Assembly (NCBI RefSeq): GCF_014397115.1
Contig: NZ_CP060720.1
Span: 2,620,001-2,684,000, forward strand
Origin: Vagococcus carniphilus
GTDB taxonomy: Bacteria; Bacillota; Bacilli; Lactobacillales; Vagococcaceae
Direction: 5' to 3'
DNA length: 64,000 nucleotides
Each line of letters begins with the position of its first letter. The stretch's first letter is position 1. Position numbers and translations under genes: made by a program. Of this stretch, positions 7,954-15,249 are shown piece after piece. The notes beneath the pieces are model-generated. The model did not search any database and had not been told where the DNA came from. It worked only from the letters and a program-made list of their open reading frames with translations.

Positions 7954-7982
7954 GAGCTATTAAATCTAATACGTGTTACTCT
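7954..7982 (+). promoter_or_regulatory. Repeated promoter module, copy 3
   Basis: GAGCTA (7954-7959), 17-base spacer, extended -10 TGT TACTCT (7977-7982). Compared with copy 2 the block GAGCTATTA is identical. Confidence 0.5.
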
Positions 7983-8007
7983 TGACCAAAGGGGAGGTGT
8001 GATAATT

Positions 8008-8118
8008 TTGATTATTTCATTCATTCTTGCTGATTTACCTTTTAGAACAAAACAATTCATAATTCTAGAATTATCACTAGCTAAGTTACGGCAAAATTTT
8101 AGAAATAAATTACCTTAA
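8008..8118 (+). CDS. Small peptide of the element (36 aa), unknown
   Basis: TTG 8008 lies about ten bases after GGGGAGG. The product has a hydrophobic start (IISFILADLPF) and a basic end (KLRQNFRNKLP), like a small membrane-active or leader peptide. It is bracketed by promoter module copy 3 and a terminator at 8119. A GTG at 8000 is too close to the ribosome binding site. Confidence 0.45.
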   Translation: MIISFILADLPFRTKQFIILELSLAKLRQNFRNKLP

Positions 8119-8148
8119 GCATTCGTTCATCAGCGAATGCTTTTTTAT
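8119..8148 (+). terminator. Intrinsic terminator after the 36-aa ORF
   Basis: GCATTCG and CGAATGC arms with an 8-base loop and T6. Confidence 0.8.
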
Positions 8149-8173
8149 TATCCATACCTCTGATTAACTTTAC

Positions 8174-8290
8174 CTATTTTCTAGTGTATGGTTCCAAACT
8201 TCTAGTTTTCTTATCATACTTAAACAGTTTGTCATCTTCTACTATCAGATAGCCGTTTTACATTTTTAACACTTCAAAATACTCGCCATC
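8174..8290 (-). pseudogene. Remnant C-terminus of an unidentified protein
   Basis: On the minus strand one frame reads GEYFEVLKM, stop (8258-8260), then NGYLIVEDDKLFKYDKKTRS and LEPYTRK to TAG 8174. The composition is that of a real protein end, not random AT-rich sequence. No start or upstream part exists; the next sequence is the truncated repressor on the other strand. Confidence 0.5.
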
Positions 8291-8308
8291 GTTGATGGTC
8301 TAAATCTA

Positions 8309-8848
8309 ATGGTTACCCAGCAAGCAATCAGTCATTATGAAAACGTAACAAGAGTACTCGATGATGTAATTTGGCATTCTATATCTAAAAAATTAAAAGT
8401 TAGAGTCGAATATCTTAAGGGTGAAATTGAGGATCCGGAAGGATGGGATCTTTGGTCCAAAGAATCTGGATATACAGTCGAAGAAATTAAAGATGAAATT
8501 AAAAGAATGAAAAGTGTAAATCACGCAGGATTTCTAGACAACTATCAAGATTTAATATATCAAGCTGTTAAAAATTTAAACGGAATTGGTAATACAGATA
8601 AAGGGATTATCGAACAAGTATATGAATCAATACAAGATATTAAATATTCTTTACCAGAATACTACTCTGATAATAGTAAAGAGGCTTCTATTTCTGATGA
8701 AGAATACATAAACTTGTATGAAGTTTCTGATATTCATGAAATATCAGAAAGAATATATGATGATTTAGACCCTAGTATTTTTATAGAAATTAATACAATT
8801 TTAAATAATGCATTATCTGAATTGAAGGATATATCAGACAAGTTATAA
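8309..8848 (+). pseudogene. XRE/CI-type repressor lacking its N-terminus
   Basis: The frame begins with the end of a helix-turn-helix (VTQQAISHYENVTR), then the usual linker ISKKLKVRVEYLKGE, and a C-terminal helical region rich in acidic residues to LKDISDKL. A complete member of this type needs ~25-30 more N-terminal residues (first helices of the HTH); upstream in frame only HFKILAIVDGLNL remains before a TAA at 8267 and it does not fit an HTH. No ribosome binding site precedes ATG 8309. It lies directly before the integrase in the same direction. It could still make a non-binding fragment. Confidence 0.6.
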
Positions 8849-8895
8849 TCTCCCTCCCTCTACTACTCGCCCGTGGTTAGATAGGAGAAATTAAA

Positions 8896-10049
8896 ATGGC
8901 AAAATTTGAACAATATGAAAAGAAAAATGGCACTAAAGCTTGGTTATTCCAAACTTATTTAGGTGTCGATGAAGTAACAGGGAAAGAAGTAAGAACTACT
9001 AGACGAGGTTTTTCATCGTTAAAAGAAGCCAAAGTAGAAGAAAGAAAAGTACAACATGATTTCTTAACAAATGGTTTTCAAAAGAAAAGCACAACCACAT
9101 TCAAGGAAGCTTATGAAATGTGGTTTATTCAGTATAAGAATACTGTTAAAGAAAGCACCTGGGCTAAGACTGGAGAAATGTTTGTTAACCACATACTGCC
9201 TGCTTACGGAGATTTAAGAATTGAGAAAATCGATGTGAAGTACTGTCAGAAGATAATTAATCAATGGTTTGATCATACGAAGACAAAATATAAACGGATG
9301 CATAACTATGTTTCTAGTGTATTTGAGTATGCTATTTCATTAGGGATAGTATCAGATAACCCAACTAAAAAGGTGACAGTCCAAAGGTTATGGAAGAAGT
9401 GAAAGAGGAAACAGAATTCAATTATTACACCAAAGAAGAATTAATTGAGTTCCTGGATTTAATTAAAAAGAGTAACAATTTAAAAGCTTATACCGTTTTC
9501 CACCTCTTAGCTTTCTCTGGTCTGAGACAAGGCGAATTGTTAGCTTTAACATGGTCAGATATAAACTTTGAGCTAAAGACCTTAACTGTCAGTAAGACAC
9601 TCACAAGGGGGGAAAACTCACGTTTAATCGTGCTACCTCCTAAAACGAAAAAAAGTGCCCGTACAATGGCACTTGATGATGGTACTCTTTCAATTTTGAA
9701 GACTTGGCGTAAAGTTCAACGTACTGAAGCTTTAACCGTTGGATTTAATACAATGAGTAAAGACCAGCTTATTTTTACTAACATCGACAACGGCTTTCTT
9801 TCGCCTGCTAAATCTCGTAAATGGTTAGTGGCCATCCAAGAACAATACAATCTTAAAAAGATAACTGTTCATGGTTTTAGGCATACTCATTGCTCTTTGC
9901 TTTTTGAAGCAGGAGCAGCTATTCCAGAGGTACAAGAAAGACTTGGACATACCGATGTAAAAACAACGTTAAATATCTACACGCATGTTACCAAAAAGAC
10001 AAAAAAAGAAACGGCTTTGAAGTTCGCTAAATACCTAGATATTAGCTGA
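8896..10049 (+). pseudogene. int: Tyrosine recombinase (integrase) of the element, frameshifted
   Basis: First part 8896-9402 (ATG after TAGGAG) holds the arm-binding domain (WLFQTYLGVDEVTGK) and the SAM-like core-binding domain. The frame stops at TGA 9400. The catalytic domain follows one frame over to 10049 with Arg in SGLRQGELLAL, Lys in PPKTKKSAR, HGFRHTH and LGHTDVKTTLNIYTHV containing the Tyr. Adding one C in the CC at ~9381 restores a full ~384-residue integrase. All catalytic residues are present, so this is a recent break or an assembly error. The stop lies just before the right arm sites and ~100 bases from attR. Confidence 0.9.
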
Positions 10050-10071
10050 CCGTATTCAAAACCGTATTCAA
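10050..10071. repeat. Right integrase arm-type sites
   Basis: CCGTATTCAA at 10050-10059 and 10062-10071, 12-bp period, directly after the integrase stop and matching the left pair at 5695-5716. Confidence 0.7.
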
Positions 10072-10146
10072 AGTAAAATAAAAAATGCTTAAACACCCAT
10101 ACATCATTGATGTATCAACGTTTAAACATTCCTTCATAGTCGAGTA

Positions 10147-10164
10147 TATGGGCTGTAGGGGGTT
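10147..10164. repeat. Right attachment-site repeat within tRNA-Lys 3' end
   Basis: Identical to 5576-5593 over 18 bp. It covers the acceptor 3' strand, most of the T-stem 3' strand and two loop bases of the tRNA. Confidence 0.85.
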
Positions 10165-10221
10165 CGAACCCATGACCCACGGATTAAGAGTCCGTTGCTC
10201 TACCAACTGAGCTAACAGCCC
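10149..10221 (-). tRNA. tRNA-Lys (anticodon CTT)
   Basis: 73 bases without encoded CCA. Acceptor GGGCTGT pairs with ACAGCCC; D arm GCTC/GAGC; anticodon stem ACGGA/TCCGT with loop CTCTTAA, so anticodon CTT for AAG codons; T loop TTCGAAC. The T stem as read (ATGGG against CCCCT) has one mismatch at position 50-64. The gene is the insertion target of the adjacent element. Confidence 0.95.
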
Positions 10222-10266
10222 CGACTAGGTAATTATAACACTTGCTTTTTTTATTTTCAACGCTAT

Positions 10267-10857
10267 TTAAACATTATTTTTCTGTTTTTTAACAACGGAT
10301 AATTGAATAATATTATTTTTTGAGCTTTTTTTTTCAGGTGTTTCAAATCGGTCAACAAAAGCATACAATTTATCTAAATCATCTAAAGAAGAAAGATCAA
10401 GTCCCATCTCTTTACCTAAGTTATATAGCTTTTCTTCTAAACTGCCTTTTAGCGATACTTCAACTTCATTTAACATAAGAGGTTCTAACTCTTTAATAAC
10501 GCCAATCAATTTTAGTCCATTTTTTTGTAAATTCGCATAAAAAGCAAATTCTAAGAAACTACTTAATACAGGAACTATCTTTTTGAAAAATGAAATATCT
10601 GCTGAAATTTTATGTGGAAAAATAGCGATTAAAATATCTCTTACGCTAGTTTCACTCCATGAAGCCATCTCTTCTAAATGATAATCAAATAACCATTCAC
10701 CAAACGTTAAGATAATTTCTCTTGCATCTTGTTGCTCTGAATATTTTAATTGTTTATAACTAAGTGTCTTTTCAAAATCACCTTCAGCCTTTTCAATAAC
10801 TGACATCACATGATTAAACATCTCTTCAATTTCTAATTCATTGTAATTCTCCATCAT
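10267..10857 (-). CDS. Hypothetical protein (196 aa)
   Basis: Starts ATG ATG GAG after GGAAAGGGATGG. Acidic, largely helical soluble protein with a basic tail (VVKKQKNNV) and no membrane segment or Cys motif. A motif-level function cannot be seen. It stands alone: the tRNA is downstream and yxeA is upstream with its own terminator, so it is probably a monocistronic host gene. Confidence 0.7.
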   Translation of the reverse strand: MMENYNELEIEEMFNHVMSVIEKAEGDFEKTLSYKQLKYSEQQDAREIILTFGEWLFDYHLEEMASWSETSVRDILIAIFPHKISADISFFKKIVPVLSSFLEFAFYANLQKNGLKLIGVIKELEPLMLNEVEVSLKGSLEEKLYNLGKEMGLDLSSLDDLDKLYAFVDRFETPEKKSSKNNIIQLSVVKKQKNNV

Positions 10858-10953
10858 TTATACCATCCCTTTCCCTTTTTAAAGTGTTGCTTACAAAAAG
10901 AGTATAAGATGAATGGCGTCCTATTTTTTAATCCCTTTCGTCTGACTAAACGA

Positions 10954-10995
10954 CAAAAAAAGAAGAAATCATCAAATCAACGATTTCTCCTTTTT
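10954..10995 (-). terminator. Intrinsic terminator of yxeA
   Basis: On the minus strand GGAGAAATC and GATTTCTTC form a stem followed by T7, directly after the yxeA stop. Confidence 0.75.
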
Positions 10996-11001
10996 CAATC
11001 A

Positions 11002-11403
11002 TTATTTTTCTTCTAATTTCTTTAATGCTTTTTCTGGAACTTCTGACTTTTCTATTTCTTCCCAACGCCTAACATCTTGACCTTTTGTAGTCACTTTCAA
11101 GAATTTATTAGGTGTTAACTTCTTTTCAAAAGAAATATACTTTAATGTTCTATTATTGCCTTTTTCAGTAAAACTATTTGTTTCATAGACATAGTTCTCT
11201 TCATCTGATCCTTGACTCTTATATGTTGAAATAAATTCATTCGTTGTTTTGATATAAACGGTTGAATTTTTAACAAATGGATTAAGTAAATCCATCACCA
11301 TCGCAGCATTTGATGTTCTATTTTTAGTTAGTAACGGACTACCAAAAAACAGACCTCCTAAGGCTAAGAATAACACTAAAAACAAGCTTTGACTTTTCTT
11401 CAT
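11002..11403 (-). CDS. yxeA: YxeA family secreted protein (DUF1093)
   Basis: 133 residues: an N-terminal hydrophobic helix (LFLVLFLALGGLFFG) acting as signal or anchor, then the DUF1093 pattern with a tyrosine-rich middle, LKVTTKGQDVRRWEEIEKSE and a final VPEKALKKLEE. The fold is a small OB-like beta barrel in the family; the role is unknown although relatives are often near peptide-resistance ABC systems. ATG 11403 follows GAGGGAAGAG; nine more residues upstream are possible but lack a ribosome binding site. Confidence 0.8.
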   Translation of the reverse strand: MKKSQSLFLVLFLALGGLFFGSPLLTKNRTSNAAMVMDLLNPFVKNSTVYIKTTNEFISTYKSQGSDEENYVYETNSFTEKGNNRTLKYISFEKKLTPNKFLKVTTKGQDVRRWEEIEKSEVPEKALKKLEEK

Positions 11404-11507
11404 AACTCTTCCCTCTTTATTAACAGACATTTATTACTGTCAGTTTACAAAAGGATACTTGTTTTTTCGTAAGTTTCAGCTTACAAAGAACGAACAATTT
11501 TGTCACA

Positions 11508-11633
11508 TTACTTCTTTTTGACAGGACAATCGACAGAAGAACAATCACATGTCGATTCTTTTTTTATACCATACTTATAAACTACTCGAGCTACACCTAA
11601 AAAAATGATGCCTCCTAAAATAATTGTTCCCAT
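11508..11633 (-). CDS. FeoB-associated Cys-rich membrane protein
   Basis: 41 residues: one membrane helix (MGTIILGGIIFLGVARVVY) followed by a cysteine cluster CDCSSVDC and a Lys-rich end. This is the FeoB-associated Cys-rich family that occupies the feoC position in Firmicutes. The start at 11633 has TAGGAGG eight bases upstream and the feoB stop is ten bases further. Presumed to assist Fe(II) transport or sense iron/redox state; that is inference from the family. Confidence 0.85.
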   Translation of the reverse strand: MGTIILGGIIFLGVARVVYKYGIKKESTCDCSSVDCPVKKK

Positions 11634-11643
11634 AACAATCCTC

Positions 11644-13794
11644 CTATAAAATTTCAATTCCTTCAACGACTAGATTTCGTTTCACTCGTGGTTTCATCAC
11701 TAACATTCCTAGGAATCCAAGGACACATAGACTTGCAAGTAGTTGACCAAAGCCAAATGGTGCTCCTTCAATCACAACACTACCTAATTGATAAATGACA
11801 AAACTTACTATATAAGCCAATCCACATTGATAAGAAATTGCTAGTGTTGTCCATTTCCAATCATTCATCTCTCTTCTAATTGCACCAATTGCTGCAAAAC
11901 AAGGAGCACATAACAAGTTAAAGATTAGGAAAGAATAACCCGCTAATGGTGTTAAACTTGCACTAAGAAGTGGCCAGTATTCTTGTCCTACTTCACTTAC
12001 TAATTCTTGATGGCCATATAAAATACCAAATGTTCCAACAACATTTTCTTTAGCAATTAATCCTGTAACTGTCGCAATCGTTGTTTGCCAATTTCCCCAA
12101 CCAAGTGGAGCAAAAATAAAGGCAACTGAGCGACCTATAAACGCTAACATACTCTTATCTGCATCAACCATTTCTAGTTTAAAATTAAATGCCATTAAGA
12201 ACCAAATAATAACTGAACTTGCAAAAATGATAGTTCCTGCTTTTTTAACAAAAGCAGAGGAACGGTCAAATGTTTGTCTCACACTATTTTTCAAACGTGG
12301 TAAATGGTACGAAGGCATCTCCATAATAAAAGGTGCTGCTTTACCACCAAAAAGTTTGGTTTTCTTCAATATGATACCTGATAGTACAATAGCACCGATT
12401 CCGACAAAGTAAGCTGATGGAGCTACCCAACTACTTTTAGGGAAAAAGGCTCCCGCAATTAAACCAATAATTGGTAGCTTAGCTGAGCATGGCATAAAAG
12501 TTGTCGTCATAATCGTCATTCGGCGGTCTTTTTCATTTTCAATCGTTCGGCTGGCCATAACTCCTGGCACACCACAACCTGTTGCGATTAACATTGGAAT
12601 GAATGATTTACCAGATAAGCCAAATTTTCTAAAGAAGCGGTCCATTACAAAAGCTATTCTTGCCATGTAACCACAATCTTCCAAAATAGAAAGACATAGA
12701 AACAGAACAATTAATTGCGGTAAGAAGCCTAAAACCGCTCCAACTCCTGCGATAATTCCATCTAAAATAAGTGACTGAAGCCATGGAGCAATTTGCCATA
12801 ATTCTAAGTAGTGCGTTACTTGATTAGGGATCATTTCTCCAAATAAAACATCATTGACCCAGTCTGTTCCCATAGTTCCAACTGTTTGAATTGATAAGTA
12901 GTAAACTGCCCACATAATACCAGCAAAAATAGGCAATGAGAGCCACTTATTCGTCACTATACGGTCAATTTTGTCACTTGCCGTTAAATGTAAGTCTTTT
13001 GATTTAATCGTGCTCAGAGCGACTAATTGAGCGATAAAATCATAGCGTTCATTGATGATAATACTCTCACTATCATCTCCCATGATTTTTTCAGTCATTT
13101 GAATGATTTCCTCAATTTCTTTATGAATCTCTTCAGTAATAGTTGTCATTTCTAAAACTTTGACATCTCTTTCAAAAAACTTAATCGAAAACCAACGTAA
13201 TTGATGAGCTGGTACGTATTTATTAATCAATTGACTAATTTCTTCTAAAGCTACTTCTAAACGATCATCATATAGAGGATAATTATCCGATGTTGTTATC
13301 GCTCCTCTTTCATGACTTAGCTCTTCTTTTATTTTTTTTAAGCCTAATTTTTTAACAACACTTATTGGATAAACCGGAACTCCAAGCCCATAAGCTAATT
13401 TTTCGCAATTAATAATAGTGCCTTCTTTTTTGACAACATCCATCATATTGACACTCACCATCATCGGAATACCTGTTTCCAGAAGTTGAGTTGTTAAATA
13501 AAGGTTTCTCTCTAAGTTAGTTCCATCCACAATATTTAGTAGTTGATGAGGGTGTTCCTGTAGTAAATAATCTCTTGCAACAACTTCTTCTGGTGTATAA
13601 GGTGATAAAGAATAAATACCAGGTAAATCCTGCAATACAACATGACTATCTTCTTTTAAACGTCCACTTTTTCTTTCTACTGTTACACCAGGCCAGTTAC
13701 CAACAGATTGATTAGCACCTGTTAACTCATTAAACAAACTTGTTTTCCCACTATTTGGGTTACCAACTAAAGCAATATGTTTTTCTGTCTCCAT
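11644..13794 (-). CDS. feoB: Ferrous iron transporter FeoB
   Basis: 716 residues. N-terminal G domain with G1 GNPNSGKTS, G2 region and G3 DLPG, G4 NMMD; then a helical insertion and a membrane domain of about eight to ten helices containing the Gate motifs (IATGCGVPGV and CAPCFAAIGAI). It imports Fe(II) across the cytoplasmic membrane. The start codon shares a base with the feoA stop (TAATG), so translation is coupled. Followed by the Cys-rich accessory protein. Fur control is suggested by the site at 14310. Confidence 0.97.
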   Translation of the reverse strand: METEKHIALVGNPNSGKTSLFNELTGANQSVGNWPGVTVERKSGRLKEDSHVVLQDLPGIYSLSPYTPEEVVARDYLLQEHPHQLLNIVDGTNLERNLYLTTQLLETGIPMMVSVNMMDVVKKEGTIINCEKLAYGLGVPVYPISVVKKLGLKKIKEELSHERGAITTSDNYPLYDDRLEVALEEISQLINKYVPAHQLRWFSIKFFERDVKVLEMTTITEEIHKEIEEIIQMTEKIMGDDSESIIINERYDFIAQLVALSTIKSKDLHLTASDKIDRIVTNKWLSLPIFAGIMWAVYYLSIQTVGTMGTDWVNDVLFGEMIPNQVTHYLELWQIAPWLQSLILDGIIAGVGAVLGFLPQLIVLFLCLSILEDCGYMARIAFVMDRFFRKFGLSGKSFIPMLIATGCGVPGVMASRTIENEKDRRMTIMTTTFMPCSAKLPIIGLIAGAFFPKSSWVAPSAYFVGIGAIVLSGIILKKTKLFGGKAAPFIMEMPSYHLPRLKNSVRQTFDRSSAFVKKAGTIIFASSVIIWFLMAFNFKLEMVDADKSMLAFIGRSVAFIFAPLGWGNWQTTIATVTGLIAKENVVGTFGILYGHQELVSEVGQEYWPLLSASLTPLAGYSFLIFNLLCAPCFAAIGAIRREMNDWKWTTLAISYQCGLAYIVSFVIYQLGSVVIEGAPFGFGQLLASLCVLGFLGMLVMKPRVKRNLVVEGIEIL

Positions 13795-14273
13795 TAGCTA
13801 ATCTCTCTTTCTACTAAAATTAGTTCTGCTTCTTTCTTTCTTAAGGTCAAACTATAGTTACGAACTGTAATTTCAATTGGATCTCCTAAAGGAGCATACT
13901 TCTTCACTTCAATTCTTGTTCCTTTAGTTAATCCCATATCCATTAATCTTCTTTTCAAAGCACCTGTTCCTAATATTTTCACGACTTGAGCTGAGTCTCC
14001 AACACCCAACTGGTCCATTGACTCTAGCATTGATTCATGAACTGTGCTTTTTTCCACCACTTGAATACCACGAGCAATTTCTTCATCTAAACCAATTCTT
14101 GTCCCTTTAAAAACAACAATAATCGGTTGACCAACTTGTTTTGATACTATATATAGATCTACTCCACTCACTAATCCTAAGTTTCTTAAATGACGCTCAT
14201 AATTTTTAGATCCCCTAAACTCCTGAAACTGATATATGTGATTCATTTTACAATTGGTGACATTCTCCATCAT
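13794..14273 (-). CDS. feoA: FeoA with two tandem SH3-like domains
   Basis: 159 residues, about twice a single FeoA. Two FeoA-type modules are visible: residues ~10-75 (LRNLGLVSGVDLYIVSK) and ~85-158 (LMDMGLTKGTRIEVKKYAPL), each with the typical 'L..G...G' SH3-like pattern. The second is the better match to stand-alone FeoA. It is a small cytoplasmic partner of FeoB. The ATG follows AAAAGGAG; two adjacent ATGs are possible. Confidence 0.92.
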   Translation of the reverse strand: MMENVTNCKMNHIYQFQEFRGSKNYERHLRNLGLVSGVDLYIVSKQVGQPIIVVFKGTRIGLDEEIARGIQVVEKSTVHESMLESMDQLGVGDSAQVVKILGTGALKRRLMDMGLTKGTRIEVKKYAPLGDPIEITVRNYSLTLRKKEAELILVEREIS

Positions 14274-14309
14274 TAAGTCTCCTTTTAATCAGCACTTTTA
14301 GAATGATAC

Positions 14310-14362
14310 TGATAACCATTCTCATTAATTATCATTCTAAATCCATCCTTAGCTTGAGTCAA
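14310..14362 (-). promoter_or_regulatory. feo promoter with Fur box
   Basis: On the minus strand -35 TTGACT (14357-14362), 17 bases, -10 TAGAAT (14334-14339), then TGAGAATgGTTATCA (14310-14324), which matches the 7-1-7 Fur consensus at 12 of 14 arm positions. Bound Fur would cover the start of transcription, so iron repression of feoAB is expected. Confidence 0.8.
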
Positions 14363-14510
14363 CAACTAATTGTGAATATTAACACATTTCATAAAAATTG
14401 ATTTAACAACGCTTTTTTTCAGAAAATAATCATTTCTAAATTCATTTCAACTTTTTTTAATTTGAAAAGGTAAATGAAAGCTTGATAATATTGTTTTGTG
14501 AAATACTTAA

Positions 14511-14592
14511 TCACAAAAGATTGTGCTTACATAAAAATAAGCCACTATATCTTGTGTTTTTACGTTGACATTTTTCTATAAAAAGCTATACT
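14511..14592 (+). promoter_or_regulatory. nrdHIEF promoter with two NrdR boxes
   Basis: Box 1 TCACAAAAGATTGTGC (14511-14526) and box 2 CCACTATATCTTGTGT (14542-14557) both fit acaCwAtATaTwGtgt and are 31 bp apart, three helical turns, the spacing known for NrdR. The promoter TTGACA (14565-14570), 16 bases, TATACT (14587-14592) follows. The rest of 14274-14510 between the feo promoter and this one shows nothing else. Confidence 0.8.
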
Positions 14593-14630
14593 AATATTTA
14601 TAGAAATCAACAAAAAATGGAGTGAGAATA

Positions 14631-14864
14631 ATGAAAACAATTACTTTATATACAAAAGATAACTGCCCACAATGTAAAATGACTAAAAAATTCTTGGCAG
14701 ATAAAAACTTAAACTTTGAAGAAATCAACATTGATAATGAACCACAATATATAGATACTCTAAAAGAACAAGGCTTTAGAAGTGTTCCAGTTATTACAAC
14801 TGCAGATGAAAGAGTGACTATTGTAGGTTTCAGACCAGATCAACTAAGAACGTTGGCTGTTTAA
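14631..14864 (+). CDS. nrdH: Glutaredoxin-like NrdH
   Basis: 77 residues with redox motif CPQC near the N-terminus, SVPVI before the cis-Pro and VGFRPDQL at the end, as in NrdH. It passes electrons to the class Ib reductase NrdEF, in the cytoplasm. ATG 14631 lies eight bases after GGAG; a GTG at 14622 would start inside the ribosome binding site. First gene of nrdH-nrdI-nrdE-nrdF. Confidence 0.95.
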   Translation: MKTITLYTKDNCPQCKMTKKFLADKNLNFEEINIDNEPQYIDTLKEQGFRSVPVITTADERVTIVGFRPDQLRTLAV

Positions 14865-14865
14865 T

Positions 14866-15249
14866 ATGAAGTTAGTCTTTTTTTCTTTAACCGGGCAAAC
14901 AAGACGATTCATCAAAAAACTAGACCTCTCTACACCTGCCCATGAAATCGATCCAAATAATCCATTTCATGAATTGAACGAACCTTACATTCTAATCGTT
15001 CCTACTTATGACGCTGAAGTCACAGAAGTAGTGAACGATTTTATTGAGTATAAGAGTAATCAAGACAACCTGTTAGCTGTCGCAGGTGGAGGAAATCGTA
15101 ACTTTGCAGATTTATTTATTTTTACTGCTAAAGATATTGCAAGAGACTATGATGTCCCACTTGTCTTTAGTTTTGAATTTAATGGAACACCTGAAGATGT
15201 AGAAAATTTTAAGAAAGTAGTGAGTGAAATTGAGTCTAAAAGACCTTAA
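14866..15249 (+). CDS. nrdI: NrdI flavodoxin-like protein
   Basis: 127 residues. N-terminal FMN phosphate loop SLTGQTRRF, followed by VPTYDAE and GGGNRNF loops typical of NrdI. It supplies the oxidant that assembles the dimanganese-tyrosyl radical in NrdF. One base separates it from nrdH and it overlaps nrdE by 26 bases. Confidence 0.95.
   Translation: MKLVFFSLTGQTRRFIKKLDLSTPAHEIDPNNPFHELNEPYILIVPTYDAEVTEVVNDFIEYKSNQDNLLAVAGGGNRNFADLFIFTAKDIARDYDVPLVFSFEFNGTPEDVENFKKVVSEIESKRP

Larger units (their letters stand above)
5576..10164. mobile_element. Integrated, decaying genetic element at tRNA-Lys(CTT)
   Basis: About 4.6 kb bounded by the 18-bp direct repeat (5576-5593 and 10147-10164). The right copy forms the 3' end of an intact tRNA-Lys gene and the tyrosine integrase lies next to it, the classical island layout. 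It contains integrase arm sites at both ends, a truncated repressor, several tiny ORFs with own promoters and terminators, and short minus-strand genes. The integrase and the zinc-ribbon gene each carry a one-base frameshift and the repressor lacks its N-terminus. No structural, packaging or conjugation genes are seen, so it is either a satellite or the remains of a larger phage or ICE. Confidence 0.85.

Noticed and set aside
11461-11500. Hairpin GTAAG/CTTAC between yxeA and the feo operon
   Set aside because: Short stem and no T-run in either direction; not a convincing terminator.
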